The notes beneath the pieces were generated by a model that did not search any database, had not been told where the DNA came from, and saw only the letters and a program-made list of their open reading frames with translations. Position numbers and translations under genes: made by a program. From Solirubrobacterales bacterium (GTDB lineage: Bacteria; Actinomycetota; Thermoleophilia; Solirubrobacterales; Solirubrobacteraceae), in the NCBI GenBank assembly GCA_009781575.1, contig WQXW01000008.1, positions 1 through 17,874 on the forward strand: a DNA stretch of 17,874 nt, given 5' to 3'. How positions within the stretch are numbered: the stretch's first letter is position 1; each line of letters starts with the position of its first letter. Below, one piece after another: positions 6,868-14,267 of the stretch.

Positions 6868-7295
6868 TCGCCCACCGCGCGCGAATCGACACCGCCGGCC
6901 TGCGCCTCTCCGACGCCGAGCGCGAGCGCGCGGTCGGCGCGCTGAAGGCCCACTATGCCGAGGGCCGGCTGAGCACCGCGGAGCTGGAGGCACGTGTGGA
7001 AGATGTCTACCGCGCTCGCACCCACCGCGAGGCGGCCGTCGGTCTTCGCAATCTGGCGCTGCGGGGTTTGCGCGGGTTGATTGCCCCCCGCGTGCAACGC
7101 TGGCAGCGCGCGATATTGAGGATGCATCTCCTCACCTACGCCGCCGCCAACGCCTCGATGATCGGCATCTGGGAGCTCACCGGCCAGGGTCTCTTCTGGC
7201 CGGCGTGGCTCTTGCTGCCGAGCAGCGCCCTGCTCGTGGGACACGCCTGGGCCTCACGGAAACTCACCCGTGCCCTGAGCCGGCTGCGCTGGTGA
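6852..7295 (+). CDS. DUF1707 / 2TM domain membrane protein
   Basis: The 147-residue protein starts at ATG 6852; ATG 6864 is an alternative only four codons on, and neither has a Shine-Dalgarno. Residues about 11-70 match the DUF1707 pattern (RLSDAERERAVGALKAHYAE, RLSTAELEARVEDVYRARTH), a small cytoplasmic helical domain found N-terminally on many actinobacterial membrane proteins. Residues about 92-140 form a two-helix membrane module (ILRMHLLTYAAANASMIGIW; then LFWPAWLLLPSSALLVGHAW), close to the 2TM domain of bacterial sensor kinases. The same FWPxW signature recurs twice in the histidine kinase encoded downstream. Function is unknown; an envelope-stress accessory role is inferred from the neighbours. 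It begins 12 nt after the toxin stop. Confidence 0.78.
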   Translation: MEYSMVAHRARIDTAGLRLSDAERERAVGALKAHYAEGRLSTAELEARVEDVYRARTHREAAVGLRNLALRGLRGLIAPRVQRWQRAILRMHLLTYAAANASMIGIWELTGQGLFWPAWLLLPSSALLVGHAWASRKLTRALSRLRW

Positions 7296-7397
7296 TGATC
7301 GCCGCGGCCGTGCGAGCGCACGCGCCGAGCCGCTTCTGAGGGCCGCCGCGACCGCGCGACCGGCCGCCCGCGCCCCGCGGGGGTGCCTCCCCCCCAC

Positions 7398-7433
7398 CCC
7401 AGACACCGGCTGGCCCCACGCCCAGACACCGGC
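7398..7433 (+). repeat. 13-bp direct repeat upstream of the MMPL gene
   Basis: CCCAGACACCGGC occurs at 7398-7410 and again at 7421-7433, 23 bp start to start, about 75-110 bp ahead of the MMPL start. It is a candidate binding site for the response regulator encoded two genes downstream. A weak promoter-like pair (TTGGCA 7442-7447, GACGCT 7465-7470) lies after it. Confidence 0.4.
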
Positions 7434-7507
7434 GCACGCCATTGGCACGCGAACCTCGCTCTGGGACGCTCACCGCCTGATGCAAGCGAGCGAAACGGAG
7501 GCACCCG

Positions 7508-9793
7508 ATGGGACGCAATCTCGCCGAGCGGGCCGGCAGGTGGAGCGCGGCGCACTGGAAGACCGCCACCTTCGCGTGGCTGGCGTTCGTGGCGATCGCG
7601 GTGGTGCTCGGCCAGGTGGCGGGCACCGTCAAACTGCGTGACTCAGAACAGGCGACCGGTGAAAGCGCCCGCGCGGAGACCGCGCTTGAAGCATCCGGGT
7701 TTCACCGCACCGCGAGCGAGAGCGTGCTCGTGCAGAGCCCGCGCCTCACCGTGGCCGACCCGTCTTTCCGCGACACGCTCGACCGCGTGGTGAGCACCCT
7801 GCGCGCGATGCCCCAGACGCGCGAGCTGCGCTCGCCGCTCGGCGGCGGTGAGCGGGGACTGATCTCGCGCGACCGCCACTCGGCGCTGGTGCAGTTCGAC
7901 ATGCGCGGCGCCGCGGACACCGCGGGCGAACGGGTGCAGCCGATACTCGACAGGGTCGCCGCCCTGCAGCGCTCGGCGCCGGGCTTTGTGGTGGCGGAGT
8001 TCGGCGACGCCAGCGCGCGGCACGAACTCGACAAAACCATGAACCACGACTTCTCGCATGCGGAGGGCCTCTCGCTGCCGGTCACGTTCCTGGTGCTGCT
8101 GCTGGCGTTCGGCGCATTCGTGGCGGCGGGCGTGCCGGTGCTGCTGGCGTTCTCCGCGGTGCTGGGCTCGCTGGGAGTGGCCGCGGGGCTCAGCCATCTC
8201 GTACACGCCGCGGAAGCGACGAGCTCGGTGATGCTGCTGATGGGCATGGCGGTGGGCGTGGACTACTCCCTCTTTTATCTCAAGCGCGAGCGCGAAGAGC
8301 GGCGCCACGCGGAGCCCCGCCAGGCGCTGGTGCGCGCGGCGGCCACCTCGGGGCGCGCCGTGCTCGTGTCGGGCACCACCGTGCTGATCGCGATGGCGGG
8401 CATGCTGTTTGCCGGCAGCGCGATCTTCAGCTCGATCGGCCTGGGCGCGATGGCAGTGGTGCTGGTGTCGATGGTGGGCTCGCTCACGGTCCTGCCGGCG
8501 CTGCTGAGCAAGCTTGGCGACAGGGTCGATCGGGGTGTGCTGGCGGTGCTCGCGGCCGCCGCGCTGCGGGTGGTGCGCCCGCTCGGGCAGCCACGAGCGC
8601 TGCTCTGGCTGCGCGACCGGCCCACGCTCATTCACCAACTGAAGGGCAGCCGCGGAAGCTCGCGGTTGTGGTCACTCGTACTGCGCCCCGTGCTCCGCCA
8701 CCCGGCGATCGCGGTGGCGCTGGCGGCGGGCGGCCTGATCGTGATGGCGACGCCGGTGCTGAACATCCACACCAAGTTGCCGAGCTTCTCGGATCTGCCG
8801 CGCAGCGTGGCGATCGTGCGCAGCTATGAGAAGATCCAACGCGCGTTCCCCGGCGCCCAGGCCCCGGCGGTGATAATCGCAAGAGCGAGCGATGTGACGA
8901 GCGGCCCCTCGCGAGAAGCGATCGGCGCGCTGGAGCGCGAGGCCCTCGCGACCGGTCGCATGAGCGGCCCGATCCACATCGCACTCAACAGCGCTCACAC
9001 AGCGGCGCAGATCGAAATCCCGCTGGCGGGCAACGGCACCGACAACACCTCCGTGGCGGCGCTTGACACACTGCGCGACCAGGTGCTGCCGGCCACGCTC
9101 GGCCGCGCGGGCATGAGCTACGCGGTCACCGGTGAAACCGCGGGCACGCACGACTTCAACCAGACCATGCGCCAACACTGGCCGCTGGTGTTCGCGTTCG
9201 TGCTCGGGCTGGCGTTTTTGCTGCTGCTGATCACGTTCCGCTCGCTGGTGATCCCGTTGACCGCGATCGCGCTGAACCTGCTGTCGGTCGGCGCCGCCTA
9301 CGGCGCGCTGGTGTGGGTCTTCCAGGACGGCAATCTCGAAGGTGTGCTGAAATTCCACTCCAACGGAGCGGTCGTGACCTGGCTGCCGTTGTTCCTGTTT
9401 GCGGTGCTGTTCGGTCTGTCGATGGATTACCACGTGTTCATCGTGAGCCGCATCAAGGAGCTGGTCGATCGCGGCACCCCCACCGAGGAGGCGGTGTCGA
9501 GAGGCATCGCCGCGACCGCGGGCACGGTCAGCGCGGCGGCCGCGGTCATGGTGGCGGTGTTCGCGATATTCGCCACGCTCAGCACGCTGGAAATAAAGCA
9601 GATGGGCGTGGGCCTCGCGGTGGCGGTGCTGATCGATGCCACCGTGATTCGCGGCGTGCTGCTGCCGGCGAGCATGAAGCTGCTGGGTCGCTGGAACTGG
9701 TATCTGCCGCGCTGGCTTCAGTGGCTGCCGCGACTGCGGACCCATCGCGCGGAGCCCCCGGCGCAGGCGCAGACGATCGCCGAGCTCGGCTGA
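7508..9793 (+). CDS. MMPL-family (RND superfamily) membrane transporter
   Basis: This 761-residue protein starts at ATG 7508 with GGAGG eight bases upstream. The architecture is the duplicated RND type. There is one helix near 20-40, a large extracytoplasmic loop to about 187, and a helix bundle about 188-340. After a cytoplasmic stretch comes a helix near 398-418, a second loop to about 555, and a second bundle to about 735. The two proton-relay motifs are present: GVDYSLFYLKRERE (D252, Y253) and GLSMDYHVFIVSRIKE (D640, Y641), equivalent to the paired Asp-Tyr dyads of MmpL3. It is therefore predicted to be a proton-driven exporter of lipids or other hydrophobic molecules in the cytoplasmic membrane. 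The substrate is not inferable. Twelve bases separate it from the histidine kinase, so the three genes probably form one operon. Confidence 0.92.
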   Translation: MGRNLAERAGRWSAAHWKTATFAWLAFVAIAVVLGQVAGTVKLRDSEQATGESARAETALEASGFHRTASESVLVQSPRLTVADPSFRDTLDRVVSTLRAMPQTRELRSPLGGGERGLISRDRHSALVQFDMRGAADTAGERVQPILDRVAALQRSAPGFVVAEFGDASARHELDKTMNHDFSHAEGLSLPVTFLVLLLAFGAFVAAGVPVLLAFSAVLGSLGVAAGLSHLVHAAEATSSVMLLMGMAVGVDYSLFYLKREREERRHAEPRQALVRAAATSGRAVLVSGTTVLIAMAGMLFAGSAIFSSIGLGAMAVVLVSMVGSLTVLPALLSKLGDRVDRGVLAVLAAAALRVVRPLGQPRALLWLRDRPTLIHQLKGSRGSSRLWSLVLRPVLRHPAIAVALAAGGLIVMATPVLNIHTKLPSFSDLPRSVAIVRSYEKIQRAFPGAQAPAVIIARASDVTSGPSREAIGALEREALATGRMSGPIHIALNSAHTAAQIEIPLAGNGTDNTSVAALDTLRDQVLPATLGRAGMSYAVTGETAGTHDFNQTMRQHWPLVFAFVLGLAFLLLLITFRSLVIPLTAIALNLLSVGAAYGALVWVFQDGNLEGVLKFHSNGAVVTWLPLFLFAVLFGLSMDYHVFIVSRIKELVDRGTPTEEAVSRGIAATAGTVSAAAAVMVAVFAIFATLSTLEIKQMGVGLAVAVLIDATVIRGVLLPASMKLLGRWNWYLPRWLQWLPRLRTHRAEPPAQAQTIAELG

Positions 9794-9805
9794 GCGGGAG
9801 CGCAC

Positions 9806-10963
9806 GTGGCGGGCGGCACTCGAGCGGGCGTGGCACGCGCCGCGCGGCTTGCCCCGGGGGCGGCGTGGCGTAGGCTGTCGGGTACGCTGACCCCCCAGCA
9901 CACCGCCTCGAGATCCGCCTCGCCACAGACCACACCGGGAGCGCGCACCAACACGGGGCCGCCACTGGGACGGGGGGTGGCGGTCCAGGCGATGGTGAGC
10001 GGCGGCGTGGTGTTCGGCCTGATCGTCATCTGGGCGCTCACCTCACGCGGGTACTTCTGGCCGGTGTGGCCGGCGCTCGCGCTGGCCCTGCCGCTGGCGA
10101 TCCGCGCGTGGGTGGCCTGGGTGAACCGACGCCCCGCGGGTTGGCTGGTGGCGGAGCGCCTGGACCGGGGCTGGGCGATCCGCGCGGGCGCGTGGGCGGC
10201 GGTGCTGCTGTTCCTGATAGGTGTGTGGGGCGCGGGCGGCGGCGGCTACTTCTGGCCGATGTGGCCGGCGTTCGTGGGGGCGGGCGTGGTGGGCGCGCAC
10301 GCGGCGGCGCAGTGGATGCGCGGCCCGCTGACCGAGCGGATCACCGCGCTGGAGACCAGCCGCGCGGGCGCGGTGGACGTGCAGGAGTCGGAGCTGCGGC
10401 GGATCGAGCGAGATCTGCACGACGGCGCGCAGGCGCGCTTGGTGGCGCTGGGCATGAGCCTGGGCATGGCCGAGCAGAAGCTGGCGAGCGACACCGACGC
10501 CGCGCGCGAGCTGCTGGAGGAGGCGCGCGTGGGCGCCGGCGAGGCGCTGCGCGAGCTGCGCGACCTGGCGCGGGGCATCCACCCGCCTGTGCTGGCCGAT
10601 CGCGGCTTGGACGCGGCGGTGCGGGCGCTGGCCGCGGGGTCGCCGATTTCGGTGACCGTGTCGGTGGTGATGCCGGAGCGGCCCAAGCCGCCGGTGGAGA
10701 GCGCGGCGTACTTCGTGGTGGCCGAGGCGCTGGCCAACGCGGGCAAGCACGGTCACGCCACGCGCGTGGACGTGCGCATCGTGCGCGCGGGCGAGGAGCT
10801 GCGGGTCGAGATCCACGACGACGGACGCGGCGGCGCGGACCCGGAGGGAGGAGGCCTCATGGGCCTGCGCCGACGCGTGGAGGCGCTGGACGGGACCTTC
10901 GAGGTGATCAGCCCGCGGGGCGGGCCCACGCTGATTCGCGCACAGCTGCCGGCGGGACGGTGA
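9806..10963 (+). CDS. NarL-type sensor histidine kinase with two 2TM modules
   Basis: The 385-residue frame starts at GTG 9806 behind GGGAG. The first ~60 residues are low-complexity, so a later start is possible. Two membrane modules follow, each with a YFWPxWPA signature: about 61-110 (RGYFWPVWPALALAL) and about 130-172 (GGYFWPMWPAFVGAG). A linker leads to a HisKA_3 dimerisation helix, ELRRIERDLHDGAQARLVAL, with phospho-accepting His205. The ATPase domain has an N-box (VVAEALANAGKHGHATRVDV) and G-boxes (HDDGRGG, GGGLMGLRRRVEAL). Sensing is probably within or near the membrane, as there is no sizeable extracellular domain. It would phosphorylate the regulator encoded 4 nt downstream and likely tunes the MMPL operon. 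Confidence 0.92.
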   Translation: MAGGTRAGVARAARLAPGAAWRRLSGTLTPQHTASRSASPQTTPGARTNTGPPLGRGVAVQAMVSGGVVFGLIVIWALTSRGYFWPVWPALALALPLAIRAWVAWVNRRPAGWLVAERLDRGWAIRAGAWAAVLLFLIGVWGAGGGGYFWPMWPAFVGAGVVGAHAAAQWMRGPLTERITALETSRAGAVDVQESELRRIERDLHDGAQARLVALGMSLGMAEQKLASDTDAARELLEEARVGAGEALRELRDLARGIHPPVLADRGLDAAVRALAAGSPISVTVSVVMPERPKPPVESAAYFVVAEALANAGKHGHATRVDVRIVRAGEELRVEIHDDGRGGADPEGGGLMGLRRRVEALDGTFEVISPRGGPTLIRAQLPAGR

Positions 10964-10967
10964 TCGC

Positions 10968-11624
10968 ATGCGGGTGGTGATCGCCGAGGACCTCGCGCTG
11001 CTGCGCGACGGATTGGAACGACTGCTGCGCGACAACGGCTTCGACGTGGTGGCGGCGGTGGAAGACGCGCAGTCGCTGCTCGCGGCGGTGGAGCGCCAGC
11101 GCCCGGAGGTGGCCGTGGTGGACGTGCGCCTGCCGCCGGACTTCCACGACGAGGGCCTGCGCGCCGCGCTGCACCTGCGCACCGCGGCGCCGGGCATGGG
11201 TGTGGTGATGGTGTCGCAGTACGTGGAGCCGACCTATGCGGCCGAGCTGCTGGCGGACGGCCGCGGCGGTGTCGGCTACCTGCTGAAGGATCGGATCATG
11301 GACGTCAGCGACTTCCTCGACGCGGTCACGAGGGTCGCGCACGGCGGCACCGCGCTGGACCCCGAGGTGGTGGCACAGCTGGTGGGGCGCGGCGGCCGCG
11401 ACGGCCCGCTCGCGGAGCTGACCCCGCGCGAGCGCGAGGTGCTGGCGCTGATGGCGGAGGGCCGCTCGAACGGGGGCATCGCACAGACGCTGGTGCTGAG
11501 CACCGGCGCGGTGGAGAAGCACATCGCGAGCATCTTCGGCAAGCTCGGGCTGGCGCCGTCGGACAGCGATCACCGCAGGGTGCTGGCGGTGCTGACCCAC
11601 CTGCAGGGCGAGCGAGCCGGCTGA
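10968..11624 (+). CDS. NarL/FixJ-family response regulator
   Basis: The 218-residue protein starts at ATG 10968, four bases after the kinase stop. The receiver domain (about 1-125) has the acidic pair E7/D8, phospho-acceptor D52 in VAVVDVRLPP, the Ser of VMVSQY, and the conserved Lys in YLLKDR. The C-terminal LuxR-type helix-turn-helix (about 148-205) reads LTPREREVLALMAEGRSNGG then IAQTLVLSTGAVEKHIASIF. It is slightly atypical in that the usual asparagine- or glutamate-rich NxEIA segment is NGGIA. It should bind DNA as a dimer when phosphorylated. The direct repeats at 7398-7433 ahead of the MMPL gene are candidate targets, but nothing proves this. Confidence 0.94.
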   Translation: MRVVIAEDLALLRDGLERLLRDNGFDVVAAVEDAQSLLAAVERQRPEVAVVDVRLPPDFHDEGLRAALHLRTAAPGMGVVMVSQYVEPTYAAELLADGRGGVGYLLKDRIMDVSDFLDAVTRVAHGGTALDPEVVAQLVGRGGRDGPLAELTPREREVLALMAEGRSNGGIAQTLVLSTGAVEKHIASIFGKLGLAPSDSDHRRVLAVLTHLQGERAG

Positions 11625-11640
11625 GCGCACACGCGCCGCC

Positions 11641-11663
11641 GGCCGCGCCGGGCTGGCGCGGCC
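11641..11663 (+). terminator. GC-rich hairpin after the response regulator gene
   Basis: GGCCGCGCC pairs perfectly with GGCGCGGCC across loop GGGCT, 17 nt after the stop codon. There is no T-tract, as is common in very GC-rich actinobacteria, so termination here is inferred. Repeat copy 2 starts 9 nt later. Confidence 0.5.
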
Positions 11664-11672
11664 TCGAACACT

Positions 11673-11794
11673 CGAACACACCTGTCGGAGGAGCCGTTGG
11701 GGGATTCAAAAAGAGGATTCGTTCCGCGCGGAAGCAATCCGCAAAACAAAAAACGCAACGCCCGCTCCTTCGACCGGCACCGGCGGAGCGGGCG
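11673..11794 (+). repeat. Extragenic palindromic repeat element, copy 2
   Basis: The 88-nt core at 11673-11760 differs from copy 1 at only four positions. One change breaks the last base of the central palindrome (GTTCCGCGCGGAAG, 11721-11734). The following hairpin has CGCCCGCTCC (11759-11768) paired with GGAGCGGGCG (11785-11794). Its sequence is unlike copy 1's hairpin but its position is the same. The left edge shows a tandem CTCGAACA duplication at 11663-11678. It lies downstream of the response regulator in the same orientation. Confidence 0.85.
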
Positions 11795-11810
11795 GCCGGA
11801 TCCGCGGCAC

Positions 11811-11816
11811 TACAAT
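11811..11816 (+). promoter_or_regulatory. Canonical-looking -10 box (TACAAT) in convergent intergenic region
   Basis: TACAAT is the best -10 match in the window, yet it points rightward into a region with no convincing gene. A transcript from here would cover a tiny ORF at 11834 and then run antisense into the end of the first arylsulfotransferase-like gene. Confidence 0.35.
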
Positions 11817-11833
11817 GAACCCCTGGATCACTC

Positions 11834-11902
11834 ATGAGGGCTCTGTGGAGGCGATTTCTCGAGGTCATGCGCCAGCGTCGGCGGATGAGGCGCCGCGGCT
11901 GA
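11834..11902 (+). CDS. Possible 22-residue basic peptide (speculative small ORF)
   Basis: ATG at 11834 to TGA at 11900-11902 encodes MRALWRRFLEVM followed by QRRRMRRRG, 22 residues. The peptide is very arginine-rich and could form an amphipathic helix. It begins 17 nt after a TACAAT box. No strong Shine-Dalgarno is present, and such ORFs arise by chance, so this is listed only because of the promoter-like box and the otherwise empty gap. Confidence 0.15.
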   Translation: MRALWRRFLEVMRQRRRMRRRG

Positions 11903-12000
11903 GACGCATCCCGCAGCCAGAGATCGAGCCCCACCCGCCGCTACACGTCGAGTCCCAACGCCAGCACGAGCGCCGCGTTGAGGTGTCGGAGCCGCCCGCG

Positions 12001-12048
12001 GTGCGAGCGCGGCGTGCGAGCGCGGCGGGCGAGCGCGGCGGGCGAGCG
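12001..12048. repeat. 13-bp tandem repeat, about 3.7 units
   Basis: The unit GTGCGAGCGCGGC is present twice exactly (12001-12013, 12014-12026). A third copy follows with one change (GGGCGAGCGCGGC, 12027-12039), then a partial fourth. It abuts the stop codon of the first arylsulfotransferase-like gene on the opposite strand, in a convergent intergenic region. Confidence 0.7.
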
Positions 12049-12050
12049 GA

Positions 12051-13937
12051 TCAGCGCTTGACCGCGCGGGAGCTGCCCAGCACCGCGCCCGCGCCGTCGA
12101 GCGCCTGCACCTCTACGTAGGGCGGCACGAGCTTTGTGGCGATCGCGGTCTCAAAGCCTGTGGGGCGCGCGCGGGTGAGCGGCGCCAGCTGCGTCGCGCT
12201 CGGGCCGGCCAGCAGCTTCCAGGCGGCCACATTCGTGGCGCCGTTCCAGCTGGCGTACACGGTCAGCCCGTGCCTGCCGGCGACCGTGGCGATCGCCGGC
12301 GGTTCGCTCGGCGTGGCTTCCCACTGGAAGCGGTACGCGCGATAGGACGCGGTCAGATAGGGCATGCGCGCGTCGAACACCAGCTTGCCCGCGGAGGTGA
12401 ATTCGGAGTAGAACGGCGCCGAGCCCCAGCCGACGAACACGTTGCCGCCGTGCAACAGTTGCACGCTGCCCTGGCTGACCGAGCGCAGGGGCGAGGGATG
12501 CACGAACTGGGCCACCAGGGTGTCGGTCCCGCGCTTGCGGTTGATCGCCACGATCACCGCGCGGGATTGCGGATGCACCATCGGCGAGCCGCCGTTGTCG
12601 AAGATCGCAAAGTCGCCGTTGGCGAGTTCTTTCACATCGTGCTGGTAGGCCGTGGCGGCGCCGGGCCCCAACTTGACACTCGAGCGCTTGCCGCCGATCT
12701 CCAACGCCACCTCGCCGGTGCTGTGGTTCACCAGGTACATCGCCGAGGTGTTGCGGGAGGAGATGAGGAAGTCGCCTTCGTGGGTCAATTTGACCGTGTT
12801 GATGTGGAAATAGTCGAATGGCCAAATGGTGCTGGCCCCGTGCGGCGAGGTGTACGATTCCGAGAGCGCTATGTGATCGACGCTGTGCCACTCGCGCCGC
12901 ACCAGCCCGGTGCGCAGGTCGAGTTCCTCAAACACGCCGTCGGTGACCGCCGCGTCGCGGGGGCCGCCCACGTAGGAGAGGTTGCAACGCATCGGGTTGA
13001 ACACCGTGATCAGCGCCCCGCCGTTGGCGGTGAGGTGGAAGTCGTGCAGGTCCGCCTGGTATCCGTTGCCCGCCCGCACGTGCGCCAGTGTGCGGTAGGA
13101 GGAGTCGGCGATCACCTCTTCGCCCTCGCCAAAGCCCTGTGGCGGGATGTAGCCCTGCCACCAGGTGAGCACCGGCCGGCCTTCCCAGTCCTGCACGCGG
13201 AAGTTGGTCGCCTCGATCCCCGTGGGCAGCGGGCGAAACCACACCAGCTTCCCGGCGCTGTTGAAGATCATCGGGCCGCTCTGCCCGGGCCCGGAGTAGG
13301 GCGCGGCAAACACGTCCCCCGCTTCCTCCCGCGCGGGCGAGGCGCCGGTCAGCCACACCATCGGGGGATGGAGGTCCGGCTGTGAGTGGAAGCTCTGCAC
13401 ATCGCCCCGTTTGCCCGCCGGTTTGGCGCCCGGCTTCACATGCGGCAGCGGATCCGGCTGGGACACGGTGAAGCTGAACTGAAAGCGCGCCAGCGCTCTC
13501 CCTCTGCTCTGCGCGCCGCGCACCGTGACGGTCTCGCCCGGGCGGAAGGGCTTCTCCGGCAGAAAGCTCGCGCCGTCGCCCTGCGAGTAGGCCGCCAGGC
13601 GCCCGCTGTGGGCGCCGGTCGCGGAGCCGCGCACGCTCAGCCCCACGATCGAGCTCGCCGGCGCGCCCAGCAGGCTGATCTGGGTGGACGGCGAGGCGTC
13701 GTAGGAGCCCGGCAGCGGCGAGACGCTCAGCGTGGTGCCGTGCACCACCGATGAGCGGTTGAGAGCGCTCGGCGCGCAGCGCGGATAGCCGGGCGCGGGC
13801 GGCGCGCGCCGCGCACCCGCCCGCGCGGCGAACACCCCCAGCGCGAGCACCGCGATCGAGGCCCCCGCGATCCGGGCCGCTCTGCGCCGATGCGATCGCC
13901 GAGCGCCACCGTTCTCCCCGTGCTCCCCCATCTCCAT
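12051..13937 (-). CDS. Arylsulfotransferase (ASST)-family secreted protein, paralogue 1
   Basis: A 628-residue protein starts at ATG 13937 (13931 is an equally plausible in-frame ATG with AGGG at better spacing). The frame stays open to 14426 only by reading through a repeat element. An Arg-rich N-terminus then a hydrophobic segment (ARIAGASIAVLALGVFAARA) suggests an export signal or anchor. Residues about 45-160 form an Ig-like segment, and about 190-520 the ASST beta-propeller: PMIFNSAGKLVWFRPLP, WWQGYIPPQGFG, DLHDFHLT (H298, H301), DYFHINTV (H378), SSRNTS (R395), YQHDV (H433). These His/Arg positions resemble the E. coli AssT catalytic set (H252, H356, R374, H436), which moves sulfate from phenolic donors to phenols without PAPS; the correspondence is inferred. 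The C-terminus is fibronectin-like. Paralogue 2 lies directly upstream. Confidence 0.85.
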   Translation of the reverse strand: MEMGEHGENGGARRSHRRRAARIAGASIAVLALGVFAARAGARRAPPAPGYPRCAPSALNRSSVVHGTTLSVSPLPGSYDASPSTQISLLGAPASSIVGLSVRGSATGAHSGRLAAYSQGDGASFLPEKPFRPGETVTVRGAQSRGRALARFQFSFTVSQPDPLPHVKPGAKPAGKRGDVQSFHSQPDLHPPMVWLTGASPAREEAGDVFAAPYSGPGQSGPMIFNSAGKLVWFRPLPTGIEATNFRVQDWEGRPVLTWWQGYIPPQGFGEGEEVIADSSYRTLAHVRAGNGYQADLHDFHLTANGGALITVFNPMRCNLSYVGGPRDAAVTDGVFEELDLRTGLVRREWHSVDHIALSESYTSPHGASTIWPFDYFHINTVKLTHEGDFLISSRNTSAMYLVNHSTGEVALEIGGKRSSVKLGPGAATAYQHDVKELANGDFAIFDNGGSPMVHPQSRAVIVAINRKRGTDTLVAQFVHPSPLRSVSQGSVQLLHGGNVFVGWGSAPFYSEFTSAGKLVFDARMPYLTASYRAYRFQWEATPSEPPAIATVAGRHGLTVYASWNGATNVAAWKLLAGPSATQLAPLTRARPTGFETAIATKLVPPYVEVQALDGAGAVLGSSRAVKR

Positions 13938-14078
13938 CCCTAAAGATCCTCTCACGTTGGCCGGCTGCGCGAGCCGGATCGTAGACGCGCGGCGAGCGGC
14001 GCGGCCCGTGCCCGCCACGCGGTCGGCGCGCGGGCGGCGGGGGTGCTCGTTGTTCGGCTTGTCTCCGCCGGGAAACAA

Positions 14079-14267
14079 GCGCCAGATTTCCGCAAAATGC
14101 GCGTGCGCCCGCTCGGCGGTGCCGGCGGGCGCCGGTCGAGCAGCGTCCGTTTCGTGTTTTGTTTTGAGGATTGGTTCCGCGCGGAACGGATCCTCAAAAC
14201 AAATCCCCCAACGGCGCCTCAGACAGATATGTTCGGGGCTGTCGCGCCAGATTCCCGCAAAATGCGC
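14079..14267 (-). repeat. Pair of 24-bp direct repeats bracketing repeat copy 3
   Basis: Two 24-bp sequences at 14079-14102 and 14244-14267 differ at one base. Read on the plus strand they begin GCGCCAGATT and end CGCAAAATGCGC. Each is preceded on that strand by GTTCGG within about 30 bases, so the similarity is longer than the 24 bp. They flank palindromic copy 3 in the same orientation, 165 bp apart. The left one also carries a hairpin, GCTTGT/ACAAGC around the TCTCCGCCGG area (14057-14080). Confidence 0.7.
14111..14235 (-). repeat. Extragenic palindromic repeat element, copy 3 (inverted)
   Basis: Reading the minus strand from 14235, an 88-nt core (14235 to 14148) aligns without gaps to copies 1 and 2, with about 73 of 88 identical to copy 1. 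It keeps CGAACA, GTTGGGGGATT, GTTCCGCGCGGAAC (14174-14187) and AAAACAAAACACG. The left arm differs in a run of six bases and now pairs with the right arm (TTTGTTTTGAGGAT with ATCCTCAAAACAAA), making a longer stem. The 3' hairpin is nested: GCTCG/CGAGC (14111-14115, 14137-14141) around CCGGCG/CGCCGG (14122-14135). It sits between the two arylsulfotransferase-like genes, downstream of paralogue 2 in the same orientation. Confidence 0.85.

Noticed and set aside
7379..7393. GGGGG-TGCCT-CCCCC hairpin as a terminator after the DUF1707 gene
   Set aside because: It is a simple homopolymer pairing in a C-rich stretch without a T-tract, and is likely compositional.
8672..9901. 409-codon minus-strand open frame opposite the MMPL gene
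   Set aside because: The predicted product is a His/Arg/Gln-rich low-complexity sequence, typical of the reverse strand of GC-rich membrane genes.
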